Source of the DNA: Larkinella rosea
Lineage (GTDB): Bacteria; Bacteroidota; Bacteroidia; Cytophagales; Spirosomataceae
DNA: 64,000 nucleotides
Direction: 5' to 3'
Assembly (NCBI RefSeq): GCF_003858635.1
Contig: NZ_RQJO01000007.1
Span: 1,923,941-1,987,940 of the forward strand
Both the position numbers and the translations under genes were made by a program. Shown here piece by piece: positions 19,544 to 27,653 of the stretch; positions within the stretch are counted from its first letter, which is position 1, and each line of letters begins with the position of its first letter. A model generated the notes under the pieces. It searched no databases, was not told where the DNA came from, and saw only the letters and a program-made list of their open reading frames with translations.

Positions 19544-20134
19544 ATGCCTCGCTACCGCACCCCGTCCGGTATAGACGAAGAGCAACTCTGGGATCAGTTC
19601 CGGAGTGGCGATGAAGTAGCTTTCGCCCGGCTTTACAAGGAATATGTTCAGGTGCTGTATCACTACTGCGCCCATTTCACCGCCGACCGGGCATTGATCA
19701 AAGATTGTATTCATGACCTGTTTGTCGAGTTGTGGAAACACCGGCAAACCATCGGCCAGACCACTTCGGTGCGGTTTTATCTCATGGCGTCGATCAAGCG
19801 GAAACTGGTTCGTCACCTGAACGCCGAGATGAAATTCAGTAGCCAGGACGACGTTGAAAATGACCGCGAATGGCTCCCCGGCTGCGCTCCCTCCTACGAA
19901 TCGACGCTGATTTCGTACGAAGAAGACGATCACGTCAATTCCTGCGTGGCCAAAGCCATCGAAAAACTCCCCCGACGTCAGCGCGAAGCCGTTTATCTGC
20001 GCTACTATCAGAATTTGAGCAATGAAGAAATTTCGTCGCTGATGCAGATCAACATCCAATCGGTTTATAACCTGATCTTTGGCGCGTTGACTAACCTCAA
20101 GAAATACATTTCGCCCGAAAAAGTGGTATTGTAA
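19544..20134 (+). CDS. ECF-type RNA polymerase sigma-70 factor (FecI-like)
   Basis: A 196-residue extracytoplasmic-function sigma factor. Region 2 lies at about 20-90 (FARLYKEYVQVLYHYC, CIHDLFVELWKHR) and region 4 at about 125-185 (LPRRQREAVYLRYYQNLSNEEIS followed by the helix-turn-helix). In Bacteroidota such factors usually respond to an outer-membrane receptor through an adjacent FecR anti-sigma factor, but none is encoded next to it; the genes on both sides are adenine deaminase and rarA. Its target is therefore unknown. A short inverted repeat (TGTAC, 5 bases, GTACA at 19501-19515) precedes the start by about 30 bases and might be a control site. Confidence 0.92.
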   Translation: MPRYRTPSGIDEEQLWDQFRSGDEVAFARLYKEYVQVLYHYCAHFTADRALIKDCIHDLFVELWKHRQTIGQTTSVRFYLMASIKRKLVRHLNAEMKFSSQDDVENDREWLPGCAPSYESTLISYEEDDHVNSCVAKAIEKLPRRQREAVYLRYYQNLSNEEISSLMQINIQSVYNLIFGALTNLKKYISPEKVVL

Positions 20135-20170
20135 CGCTACGTGACCTGTTCACTGGCGTGTTAACTATTG

Positions 20171-20242
20171 TTTGCCGTTTGAAGTTTACCCACTAAGCTT
20201 GGCTACCTTTGTAACCAGAACCAGTGAACTTCAAACGGCAAA
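20171..20242. promoter_or_regulatory. Perfect 16-bp inverted repeat flanking the rarA promoter
   Basis: TTTGCCGTTTGAAGTT (20171-20186) and AACTTCAAACGGCAAA (20227-20242) are exact reverse complements separated by 40 bases. The left arm overlaps the -33 TTTG and the right arm lies in the 5' leader just before the ATG. It may be a pair of operator half-sites or an mRNA-independent palindrome. Confidence 0.7.
20178..20211 (+). promoter_or_regulatory. Bacteroidota-type promoter of rarA
   Basis: TTTG at 20178-20181 and TACCTTTG at 20204-20211, 22 bases apart, fit the -33/-7 consensus. The predicted start is near 20217, giving a leader of about 30 bases. Confidence 0.68.
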
Positions 20243-20248
20243 TTCTGC

Positions 20249-21520
20249 ATGAACCCCATTACCACGCCCCTACCCGAACGCATGCGTCCGCGTACCCTCG
20301 ACGACGTCATTGGCCAGCAAAAACTGATTGGTCCAAAAAGTGCCTTGCGCCGGGCCGTCGAATCCAACCGCATTCCGTCAATGATTTTATGGGGACCACC
20401 GGGCGTCGGAAAAACCACCCTGGCGCAGCTGATTGCGGAAGCGACCAAACGCCCGTTTTTCAGCCTGAGTGCCATCAGTTCCGGCGTCAAGGAGGTTCGT
20501 GATGTACTGAGCCGGCCTTCCGGTTTGTTTCCTCCGATTGTTTTTATCGATGAAATTCACCGGTTTAACAAGAATCAGCAGGATGCGCTGCTCGGCGCGG
20601 TTGAAAAAGGAACCATTACGCTGATCGGCGCCACGACCGAAAACCCGTCGTTCGAGGTCAACTCGGCCTTGCTATCGCGTTGCCAGGTTTATATTCTGGA
20701 ATCACTCGGCGCCAGCGAACTCAGGCAACTGGTTGATAACGCGCTTCAGAAAGACAGTTATCTCAAGGAGAAAAAAATTACCGTTGAATCCTACGATGCG
20801 CTGATGCGGCTTTCGGGAGGTGATGGCCGGAAACTGCTGAATTTGCTGGAGTTAGTGGTAACGTCCCGGCCCGACAACCAGGCAATGACGATCGACGATG
20901 AACTGGTGACCACCGTTGCCCAACAACAGATTGCCCGGTATGACAAATCCGGGGAGCAGCACTACGACATTATTTCGGCCTTCATCAAATCCCTGCGCGG
21001 CAGCGATCCCAACGGAGCCTTGTACTGGATGGCGCGCATGATCGTGGCCGGTGAAGATCCCGAATTCATCGCCCGACGGATGCTGATTCTGGCTTCGGAA
21101 GACATTGGCAACGCCAATCCGACGGCAATCATCATGGCAACCAACGCCATGCAGGCCGTTAAGGCAATTGGCTATCCCGAATGCCGGATCGTCCTTTCGC
21201 AGGTAGCGGTTTATTTAGCTACTTCACCCAAAAGCAACGCCAGTTACGTAGCGATTGGCGAAGCGATGGCGCTCGCCGAACGAACCGCCGACCAACCGGT
21301 TCCGCTGCACCTGCGGAATGCACCGACGAAGCTGATGAAGCAGATTGGGTACGGCAAAAATTACCAGTACGCGCACGATTTCGAAGGAAATTTTGTCCAG
21401 CAAAACTTCCTTCCTGATGATTTGAAGGGAACGAAACTCTACGAACCGGGTCAGAATGCGCGGGAAAACGAAATTCGCAAGCAATTGCAGCGCTGGTGGG
21501 GCGAGTGGTATAACTACTGA
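20249..21520 (+). CDS. rarA: Replication-associated recombination protein A (RarA/MgsA AAA+ ATPase)
   Basis: A 423-residue clamp-loader-like AAA+ ATPase that acts at stalled replication forks. The first residues (RMRPRTLDDVIGQQKL) are typical. The Walker A motif is GPPGVGKT (49-56), Walker B is IDEIHRFNK (100-108), followed by sensor 1 in IGATTENPSFEVN and the tetramerisation domain with YDIISAFIKSLRGSDPNGALYWMARM. Length is close to that of the E. coli protein. It has its own promoter flanked by a perfect inverted repeat. Its TGA is immediately followed by the stop of the convergent small membrane protein gene. Confidence 0.96.
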   Translation: MNPITTPLPERMRPRTLDDVIGQQKLIGPKSALRRAVESNRIPSMILWGPPGVGKTTLAQLIAEATKRPFFSLSAISSGVKEVRDVLSRPSGLFPPIVFIDEIHRFNKNQQDALLGAVEKGTITLIGATTENPSFEVNSALLSRCQVYILESLGASELRQLVDNALQKDSYLKEKKITVESYDALMRLSGGDGRKLLNLLELVVTSRPDNQAMTIDDELVTTVAQQQIARYDKSGEQHYDIISAFIKSLRGSDPNGALYWMARMIVAGEDPEFIARRMLILASEDIGNANPTAIIMATNAMQAVKAIGYPECRIVLSQVAVYLATSPKSNASYVAIGEAMALAERTADQPVPLHLRNAPTKLMKQIGYGKNYQYAHDFEGNFVQQNFLPDDLKGTKLYEPGQNARENEIRKQLQRWWGEWYNY

Positions 21521-21904
21521 TCAAGGCGCAAAGAAAAGCGGTTTTCGGTCGTTTTCGACGTTGTAAGTATGAATGGAGCGAAGCAGTACGATGATGAGAA
21601 CCACATCGAACAGTTGCCAGGTTTGATGAATGAAAATACCATCCACAAACTTCACATTGACCTTTACAATACCAAATAATGCCCAAAGCCACTTGTAAAA
21701 ATAGCGGGGATTTTCGCACTGGGTTTCCCGTAAGAAAAGGAGAAAAAAGCCGAAGCAACACACCACGCTCATAATTCGGTAGACATTGAAAGGAAGACCG
21801 GGATAGATCGTAAGAACGGCCAGCATCGCACTCATGGCCAAAATCAACCATTCACCAAACGTTGGTTTGCGGAGAAATAACCCCCAAACTTGCTTATTTT
21901 TCAT
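21521..21904 (-). CDS. Small integral membrane protein of unknown function
   Basis: A 127-residue protein with four hydrophobic segments (about 18-35, 42-58, 70-86 and 93-110) and short charged loops; no known catalytic motif is visible. The ATG at 21904 begins MKNKQVWGLFLRKPTFGEW. Its stop codon abuts that of the convergent rarA with no gap. Base composition is like that of its neighbours, and the hydrophobic pattern is too regular to be chance, so it is accepted as a gene. The function is not recognised. Confidence 0.75.
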   Translation of the reverse strand: MKNKQVWGLFLRKPTFGEWLILAMSAMLAVLTIYPGLPFNVYRIMSVVCCFGFFLLFLRETQCENPRYFYKWLWALFGIVKVNVKFVDGIFIHQTWQLFDVVLIIVLLRSIHTYNVENDRKPLFFAP

Positions 21905-22028
21905 TCTTCTCGTTTAGGCAATACACGCTTATTCCTGATCGGAAACGTAATTACAGGAAATTAGGGCAAACGAAATAGAAGAATTTATAAAAAGGAACTA
22001 AAAAGTTACATGTTAATTGTAACCGGAT

Positions 22029-23201
22029 TTAATAGCGATCTCCGCTGCCGCCACCTCCGAACTCCCCTCCTCCAAACCGCAGATCATCTTTGGGGTCAAG
22101 ATGACCCGACGTGGCCTGAACAGTTGACAATAGTTCGGTAGAAAGCAGAAATGATTTCGGAGATTCGTCGTCGGGCTGATCCGTAAAACCGCTCCGTGGC
22201 ACATGAAGATACCGGATGAGGAAAACCGCTCCGATGAGCATCGACAAGCCATTGATGGCCAGGTAGATTTCCAGTGAAAACAAGGGATGAAAATACCGCC
22301 AGGCAGCCAGTGCCAGCCCCCAGCCAATGGCACTCATGATCAGCAGCGGGCGCTCTTTCTGGCGCAGTCCCAGGTAAAACAAAACCCCGGGAATACTGAA
22401 TGTCAGGAACCAGAAAAGACCGGCCCAGGCAATTTCGGGGGCCTCCGCCGGACGTTTATCCAGTAGCCAGTAATTCATTTCGCGAACGGCAAAGTAGTTG
22501 CAACTGATCAGTAACAGGCTGATGGACAGCCACTCCAGCAGTATAAAATTATCGCGCCAATAGAGCAGCTCTTCCCGGTTTTCATAGAGCCGGGCGATCA
22601 CATACAGACTCGCGGATACGGTCATTAACACAAAGGGAAGGAGTTGTTTGCCAAAGGAAAGCTCCAGTATCCCGTCGAAAATAGCCGTCGCCAGGGTGAC
22701 AAAAGCCGCCAGGGTGAGTAGCAGATCACTGTAGTACCAAATGGCCGCCAGCACCAGAGGCAGTCCCATGAGACAGTATTGCCAGAGTGGTAAATTGTTG
22801 GGAAATAGGCCAATAAATCCCGCACAGACAAGCGCAACAGCCGCGATAATCAACGCATTGTCAACGCCGGAACGGTAGTATCGACGGATGTTGATTAGGT
22901 ATCCGCCCAGCAATCCGATGCCTGCGCCAAATCCGATATTAAAGAAATGGTAGAACAGATCGACGTCGAATAAGCGGGATAGAAATGTAGCCAGCAAAAA
23001 ATAACTTCCACTGATGGCAACGATCGAAAAGACGAAAAGCCCGATTTCGATAAAACCGTTGGAATCGCGAAAGCCGACCGGAAATTTCGCCCGAATCAGC
23101 TCCATTTTCGCTTCATCGAGCAGACCCTGACGCTGCCAGCGCGCGGCCTGATCGAGGATGTATCGATTTCGAACCCAGGTTTCGTTGTAGGCTTTCATCA
23201 T
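22029..23201 (-). CDS. Polytopic membrane protein, DUF2157-like, with glycine-rich tail
   Basis: A 390-residue protein with a short soluble N-terminus (RNRYILDQAARWQRQGLLDEAKMEL, shown here as two parts: residues 10-20 and 21-34) and about ten transmembrane helices. The C-terminus is soluble and ends in a glycine-rich stretch, FGGGEFGGGGSGDRY, like tails seen on several bacterial membrane proteins of unknown role. It is followed by no clear partner other than the similar upstream gene (start 24242), which has the same N-terminal layout of a helical segment followed by many helices. The two are probably related and co-transcribed, with 69 bases between them containing a dispersed repeat. Function unknown. 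Confidence 0.82.
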   Translation of the reverse strand: MMKAYNETWVRNRYILDQAARWQRQGLLDEAKMELIRAKFPVGFRDSNGFIEIGLFVFSIVAISGSYFLLATFLSRLFDVDLFYHFFNIGFGAGIGLLGGYLINIRRYYRSGVDNALIIAAVALVCAGFIGLFPNNLPLWQYCLMGLPLVLAAIWYYSDLLLTLAAFVTLATAIFDGILELSFGKQLLPFVLMTVSASLYVIARLYENREELLYWRDNFILLEWLSISLLLISCNYFAVREMNYWLLDKRPAEAPEIAWAGLFWFLTFSIPGVLFYLGLRQKERPLLIMSAIGWGLALAAWRYFHPLFSLEIYLAINGLSMLIGAVFLIRYLHVPRSGFTDQPDDESPKSFLLSTELLSTVQATSGHLDPKDDLRFGGGEFGGGGSGDRY

Positions 23202-23202
23202 G

Positions 23203-23240
23203 GATTGAGTGATGGGGCGAATGAGCGATTGAGTGAAAAC
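23203..23240. repeat. Copy of the ATTGAG/ATGAG intergenic repeat
   Basis: The stretch reads GATTGAGTGATGGGGCGAAT then GAGCGATTGAGTGAAAAC and aligns with 15856-15887 over about 32 bases with roughly six differences. Confidence 0.65.
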
Positions 23241-23270
23241 CGGTTTCTATTTAAAATCACCCACCTTATT

Positions 23271-24242
23271 TCATTCTTTCTGTTTAGATAATTCGATTTT
23301 CCGGCTGTTCGACAGATAAACTGTGATGCCTATACCGGTTACAATCCAATAGAGATACGTAGCTTCTTCGCGCAAATGCAAATAATGAAAGACCAGATAG
23401 GTCACGCCAATGTAGCCGTAAAACGTACTCATCAGAATAAACAGGAACGAGTGTTCTTTCCGGGCATACCAGTCAAAACCGACGCAGGTTATGGCCAGTG
23501 CCAGCGAGAAGACCAGGTGCCGGTTTTCAAAATTGAACAGTCCGGCAACCAGCGCTACCAACAACAAATTTCCCGCAAAAGTCAGCGTTGTAATGGTGAA
23601 ATGCCGTTTAATCCGTTGCCGGTCGAGCCCGATCGCAACCACCATCAATACCAGACTCAGCGCGATGGCCGAGAGCAAAACGGTCATGTCTTTCAGGTTC
23701 CCCCTGAAATAAAATTCCAGCGGCCGAACCGTCACTCCGATCCACGAAATCAGGGCCGTTAAGCCCATCGCCAAAACACCCCGATGATCGAAAAAGTAAG
23801 CCAGGCTGACAAAAAGAATGGCCGGCAGGAAGGTAACTAAACCGTAGCGCGTCCCAAAAACCGTATATTGATATTGTAAATAGCCCTCCAGTGTCAAAAA
23901 AAGCAGGCAGCCCAGCAACAGGGCGTAATCGCCAAAGGGCGAACGGCTGTGGGTGCGAGCCGTTGAAAAAGAGCCTCGAAAACGAATGGCAAACGCAAAA
24001 CAAGCCGCACAAACCACAGACAGTGCCAGAATCAGCAGGTCGTGCCCGATCTGGTCAATGTATTTGTAAATGAGCAGCCCGGTTCCCGTTGTAAACAGCA
24101 AAATACCGGCATACAGCAACGACCGTAATTCCCAGTGAACCGAAAACAGCCGGTTGTCTTCAACCGACTGAATAACAGCGCGTTGTTTACTATCCAGAAG
24201 ATGTTGATCGGTAAGTGCCTGCAATACCCTTTTCGGGGACAT
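23271..24242 (-). CDS. DUF2157-like polytopic membrane protein
   Basis: A 323-residue protein. The N-terminal 35 residues are hydrophilic and helical (VLQALTDQHLLDSKQRAVIQ), then WELRSLLYAGILLFTTGTGL resembles the start of the DUF2157 membrane region, and eight to ten hydrophobic helices follow. The C-terminus is short and charged. Together with the following gene it forms a tandem pair of membrane proteins on the minus strand. No enzymatic motif is visible, and the family has no settled function. Confidence 0.82.
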   Translation of the reverse strand: MSPKRVLQALTDQHLLDSKQRAVIQSVEDNRLFSVHWELRSLLYAGILLFTTGTGLLIYKYIDQIGHDLLILALSVVCAACFAFAIRFRGSFSTARTHSRSPFGDYALLLGCLLFLTLEGYLQYQYTVFGTRYGLVTFLPAILFVSLAYFFDHRGVLAMGLTALISWIGVTVRPLEFYFRGNLKDMTVLLSAIALSLVLMVVAIGLDRQRIKRHFTITTLTFAGNLLLVALVAGLFNFENRHLVFSLALAITCVGFDWYARKEHSFLFILMSTFYGYIGVTYLVFHYLHLREEATYLYWIVTGIGITVYLSNSRKIELSKQKE

Positions 24243-24375
24243 ATTAGCGAAAAAAAGTGTTATTAGTTATAACAGTAAAGATGTAGAAATGGATTGAAAA
24301 AAAGGGAGAAAAGGAAGAGAGTGGACCTGATAAGTGCTATTTTCCGCCCTTCTTTTCTGCTTTTTCCTCAAGGAT

Positions 24376-26067
24376 ATGGCAACCAGACCGCAACAGATCG
24401 AACTCCCTCCCAAATATTACCTTGATTATTTCAGCTACCTGACTGATTTTGTCCGGCGCATGTACGGGCATCTGCTGAATGATGCCGAAAAGGAATTTAT
24501 CCACCGGTTTAATGAATTGACCGAGGATGCTCAGTGCATGTATGTGCGATTCAGCAACCGGCGGGGCACGTTCTTTCGGGTTCAGAAACTCCAGTATAAA
24601 GAAATCGACGACCTCCCGGCGGCAGTTGGGGAGTTGCTGATTAACGGTTTTATCGAACGATTGAATCCGCACCACGAAGTGCTGGGCGACGAAGTATTAA
24701 ACACCTTCACAAAACCCGAATTGCTGGAATTGCTACCGTTGGAACCGGAAGAAATCAAACCGCTGTCGAAGGCAAAAAAGGAAAATATTGTCCGCTATAG
24801 CCTGCACGAACTGGATTTCGGCCGGATTATTGAAAGCCTGACCCGCCACGAAACCGTAGTCAAACCCAATTTCGATGCGGAGGTCATGATGCTGAAATAC
24901 CTGTTTTTTGGGACGCGTTCCGGCGATATGTCCGAATTTGTAATCCGGGATCTGGGCATGGTGACTTTCGAACGATACGACGAATCGAAGCTGACGGCCC
25001 GGTTTGCCAACCGCAAGGAAGTTGAGGACAAATTGCTGATTTCGCTCACCAACGAAGAGTTTCACGCATTGAGAGACTCGGTAACTCCGCCCGAAGATGT
25101 TTTCAACTGGTTCATGAACTGGGACGAAACCAAGCCCGAACTGAGTGAGATTGCGCTGCCGGGTTATGCCAAACTGGTCACACACGTCGGCGGTTTTCTG
25201 GAACGCCAGAAAATGCCCGAGCAAGCCATGCAGGTATATTCGCTGACCGATCGGGTTCCCGCCCGCGAACGGCGTGTTCGGTTGCTGTTTCGCTCAGGGC
25301 TTACGGAGGAAGCTCTGGCCTTATGCGACGAAATTGCCCTCAATCCGCAGAACGCCGACGAGCGGTATTTTGCGAATGATTTCCGGGAGAAGATGCTGAG
25401 TGCCGGCGAGAAAAAACGTTCGCGTAAAGCAACGACCCGGTTTTTGTCCGATGCCGAAAGCGTCGGAATTCCCGCAATTTACCGGCATCATGTCGAAGCA
25501 GGTGTCATGAATCACTTTCTGGAAACCGGTTGGGAAGCGGCTTTTACCGAGAATTATCCGTGGCGCGGGCTTTTCGGACTGGTATTTTGGGACATCATCT
25601 ACGACGCCAATGTGCAGGCCATTCATCATCCGTTGCAGCGGTCTCCTTCCGATTTCTACCTCCCCGATTTTTACCTGAAACGGGAAGAATTACTGAAAAA
25701 GCGTCTGGCCGATTTGAAAACCCGGGACGATTGGAAAAAGCACATAGAAACGGTTTTCTTCGAAAAATACGGCATCACCAACGTACTGGTTGACTGGAAT
25801 GAAGAACTGCTCAGTCTGAATCTTCAGATGGCTGATTTGCTGGAACCGGCGCAACTTGGATTAATTTTGCTGGAGATGTCCCGGAATTTACGCGAAAATA
25901 CGCGCGGTTTTCCGGATTTGCTGATCTGGAATGAACAAGGTGAGTATGAGTTCATCGAGGTAAAATCGCCGACCGATCATCTGGGTGCGCAGCAATTGCA
26001 CTGGCTGGAGTTTTTCCAGATCATCGGCGTCCGCTCGCGCGTATTGCGGGTAATCTGGACGGTTTAA
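24376..26067 (+). CDS. VRR-NUC domain nuclease (FAN1-like)
   Basis: A 563-residue protein from the ATG at 24376 (MATRPQQIELPPKYYL); a longer frame starting at 24334 adds a hydrophobic stretch that is not expected. The C-terminus (about 500-563) is a VRR-NUC restriction-fold nuclease: GFPDLLIW, FIEVKSP, then QQLHWLEFF, giving the D...ExK...QxxW pattern of the family. The upstream part resembles the SAP-like and TPR-containing region of FAN1, a structure-specific nuclease that acts on interstrand crosslinks and branched DNA in eukaryotes and some bacteria. A role in DNA repair is inferred. It is alone, and divergent from the DUF2157-like pair. Confidence 0.85.
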   Translation: MATRPQQIELPPKYYLDYFSYLTDFVRRMYGHLLNDAEKEFIHRFNELTEDAQCMYVRFSNRRGTFFRVQKLQYKEIDDLPAAVGELLINGFIERLNPHHEVLGDEVLNTFTKPELLELLPLEPEEIKPLSKAKKENIVRYSLHELDFGRIIESLTRHETVVKPNFDAEVMMLKYLFFGTRSGDMSEFVIRDLGMVTFERYDESKLTARFANRKEVEDKLLISLTNEEFHALRDSVTPPEDVFNWFMNWDETKPELSEIALPGYAKLVTHVGGFLERQKMPEQAMQVYSLTDRVPARERRVRLLFRSGLTEEALALCDEIALNPQNADERYFANDFREKMLSAGEKKRSRKATTRFLSDAESVGIPAIYRHHVEAGVMNHFLETGWEAAFTENYPWRGLFGLVFWDIIYDANVQAIHHPLQRSPSDFYLPDFYLKREELLKKRLADLKTRDDWKKHIETVFFEKYGITNVLVDWNEELLSLNLQMADLLEPAQLGLILLEMSRNLRENTRGFPDLLIWNEQGEYEFIEVKSPTDHLGAQQLHWLEFFQIIGVRSRVLRVIWTV

Positions 26068-26211
26068 ATCGAAATTTTGGAATACGGTTGTGCCTGCACG
26101 CGACATTTTTATCAAAAAACCGTTCTCTCTTCTTTTTTATTTGGGAGAAATTAAACTTTCCTGAATATCAATTGTCATAGGGATGCAGATCAGGAAAAAG
26201 CCGGTAGAGTG

Positions 26212-26243
26212 TTGGTGTATTTTAAAGCAGCTTTTTAACTTTG
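26212..26243 (+). promoter_or_regulatory. Promoter of the small cytochrome c gene
   Basis: TTG at 26212-26214 and TAACTTTG at 26236-26243 are separated by 21 bases. The leader would be about 45 bases. Confidence 0.58.
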
Positions 26244-26296
26244 CCAGTCCAATACTCGTTGGTCATCTTAACTTACAAGCTTTTAATCGACATTAC

Positions 26297-26677
26297 ATGA
26301 AAAGAACGTTTGGAATTCTCATTGCGGTAGCCCTGACCGCAGGCATTTTCGCCAACAAAGCGCAGGCTCAGACCGTAATCCCCGAGGACGTTAAAGCATT
26401 ACTCCAGAAAAACATCTGTCTGGCCTGCCACAATCCGGACACCCGTCTGGTTGGTCCTCCGTATAAAGAGGTTGCAAAGAAGAAATATACCGATGCTCAG
26501 ATTGTCGAACTGATTTATGAACCCAAACCGGAACATTGGCCGGGTTACCCGCCGATGGCTGCCTTGAAAAACGTTCCGAAAGACGAAGCGTTGAAAATTG
26601 CCGCCTGGATCAACTCACTGGATGGTGGTGCCAAAAAAGCACCGGCGAAGAAAGCAGCCGGTAAGAAAACCACTTAA
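26297..26677 (+). CDS. Small periplasmic cytochrome c
   Basis: A 126-residue monohaem cytochrome. The ATG at 26297 is preferred because the frame from 26183 lacks export features, and a TAnnTTTG promoter sits just upstream. The signal peptide ends near KAQAQ (25), the haem motif is CLACH (41-45), and Met87 in YPPMAAL is the probable axial ligand. The C-terminus is a Lys/Ala tail (KKAPAKKAAGKK) of unusual charge. It is probably a periplasmic electron carrier. A terminator follows directly, so it is a single-gene unit. Confidence 0.88.
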   Translation: MKRTFGILIAVALTAGIFANKAQAQTVIPEDVKALLQKNICLACHNPDTRLVGPPYKEVAKKKYTDAQIVELIYEPKPEHWPGYPPMAALKNVPKDEALKIAAWINSLDGGAKKAPAKKAAGKKTT

Positions 26678-26692
26678 TTCGTATACCTGCAT

Positions 26693-26728
26693 AAAAAAGG
26701 AGCTTCTACTGACAGAAGCTCCTTTTTT
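26693..26728 (+). terminator. Terminator of the cytochrome c gene
   Basis: AAAAAAGGAGCTTCT pairs with AGAAGCTCCTTTTTT around a 6-base loop, beginning 16 bases after the stop. Confidence 0.88.
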
Positions 26729-26834
26729 ATGAGGTCTCGTCGCCACTTCAACAACAATTTTAGGTGAAAAATCGACGTACTTTTTGGAAATACCGGCACC
26801 CGGTAAAAAGCCTGATCAAAAGTGGCAATAAGGA

Positions 26835-27653
26835 TTAAAACCCTTCATCAACCGGCGGCTCATTATCGCTAAAAATCCGCTGCCGGACGGCTTCGTACAA
26901 TACCACCCCCGTGGCAACGGAAACATTCAGCGATTCGACCTGCCCCACCAGCGGAATCCGGGCGTGGTGATCGGCCAGCCGCAGAAGTTCATCGGAAATC
27001 CCATCATCTTCCGAACCCATGATAATGGCCGTTGGTCCCGACATATCGACATCGTAGAGGTAATGGTCGGTTTTTTCGGTGCACGCGATGACCTTGATTC
27101 CGGAATCTTTGAGGTATTTAACCGTCTCTTCCAAGTTGGTCTCGCGACAAACCGGCAAGTGGCTCAACGCCCCCGACGAGGTTTTCATGGCATCAGCATT
27201 GATCAGAGCCGCTCCCCGGGCCGGAATCACAATTCCCTGCACACCCGCACATTCGGCCGTGCGGGCGATGGCGCCAAAGTTACGGACATCGGTAATCCGG
27301 TCCAGCACCAGCAACAGCGGCACGTGGCCTTTTTCGTAAACACCAACAATGACGTTGGAAAGTTTGGCGTAAAAAATCGAGGAAACGAAGCAAATCGCGC
27401 CCTGGTGATTTTTTCGGGTAATCCGATCCAGCTTCTCGGGTGGAACCCGCTGGATTGTAACGCGCCGTTCGAAAGCGAGTTGTTGAATTTCGGGAAAACT
27501 GCCTTCTTTCACCAGATAAAGGCGATCGATATCCTTCCCGGAACGCAAAATTTCGGTAACAGATTGAATACCAAACACCATCTCCTCGCTGGAGTATTGT
27601 TTGGGTTTGGGAGTATGATACGTATTTATTCGCGAATTGCGCCGGTTCTCCAT
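26835..27653 (-). CDS. rlmB: 23S rRNA 2'-O-methyltransferase of the TrmH/RlmB (SpoU) family
   Basis: A 272-residue SPOUT methyltransferase, most like RlmB, which methylates a guanosine 2'-hydroxyl in 23S rRNA. The N-terminal substrate-binding domain begins at VFGIQSVTEILRSG (26-39). The three SPOUT motifs are present: DRITDVRNFGAIARTAECAG, AIIMGSEDDGIS, and VESLNVSVATGVVLYEAVRQ near the C-terminus. Its start overlaps the end of the upstream GWxTD lipoprotein gene by 28 bases, so the two are translationally coupled. The RlmB assignment over other TrmH paralogues is likely but not certain. Confidence 0.9.
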   Translation of the reverse strand: MENRRNSRINTYHTPKPKQYSSEEMVFGIQSVTEILRSGKDIDRLYLVKEGSFPEIQQLAFERRVTIQRVPPEKLDRITRKNHQGAICFVSSIFYAKLSNVIVGVYEKGHVPLLLVLDRITDVRNFGAIARTAECAGVQGIVIPARGAALINADAMKTSSGALSHLPVCRETNLEETVKYLKDSGIKVIACTEKTDHYLYDVDMSGPTAIIMGSEDDGISDELLRLADHHARIPLVGQVESLNVSVATGVVLYEAVRQRIFSDNEPPVDEGF

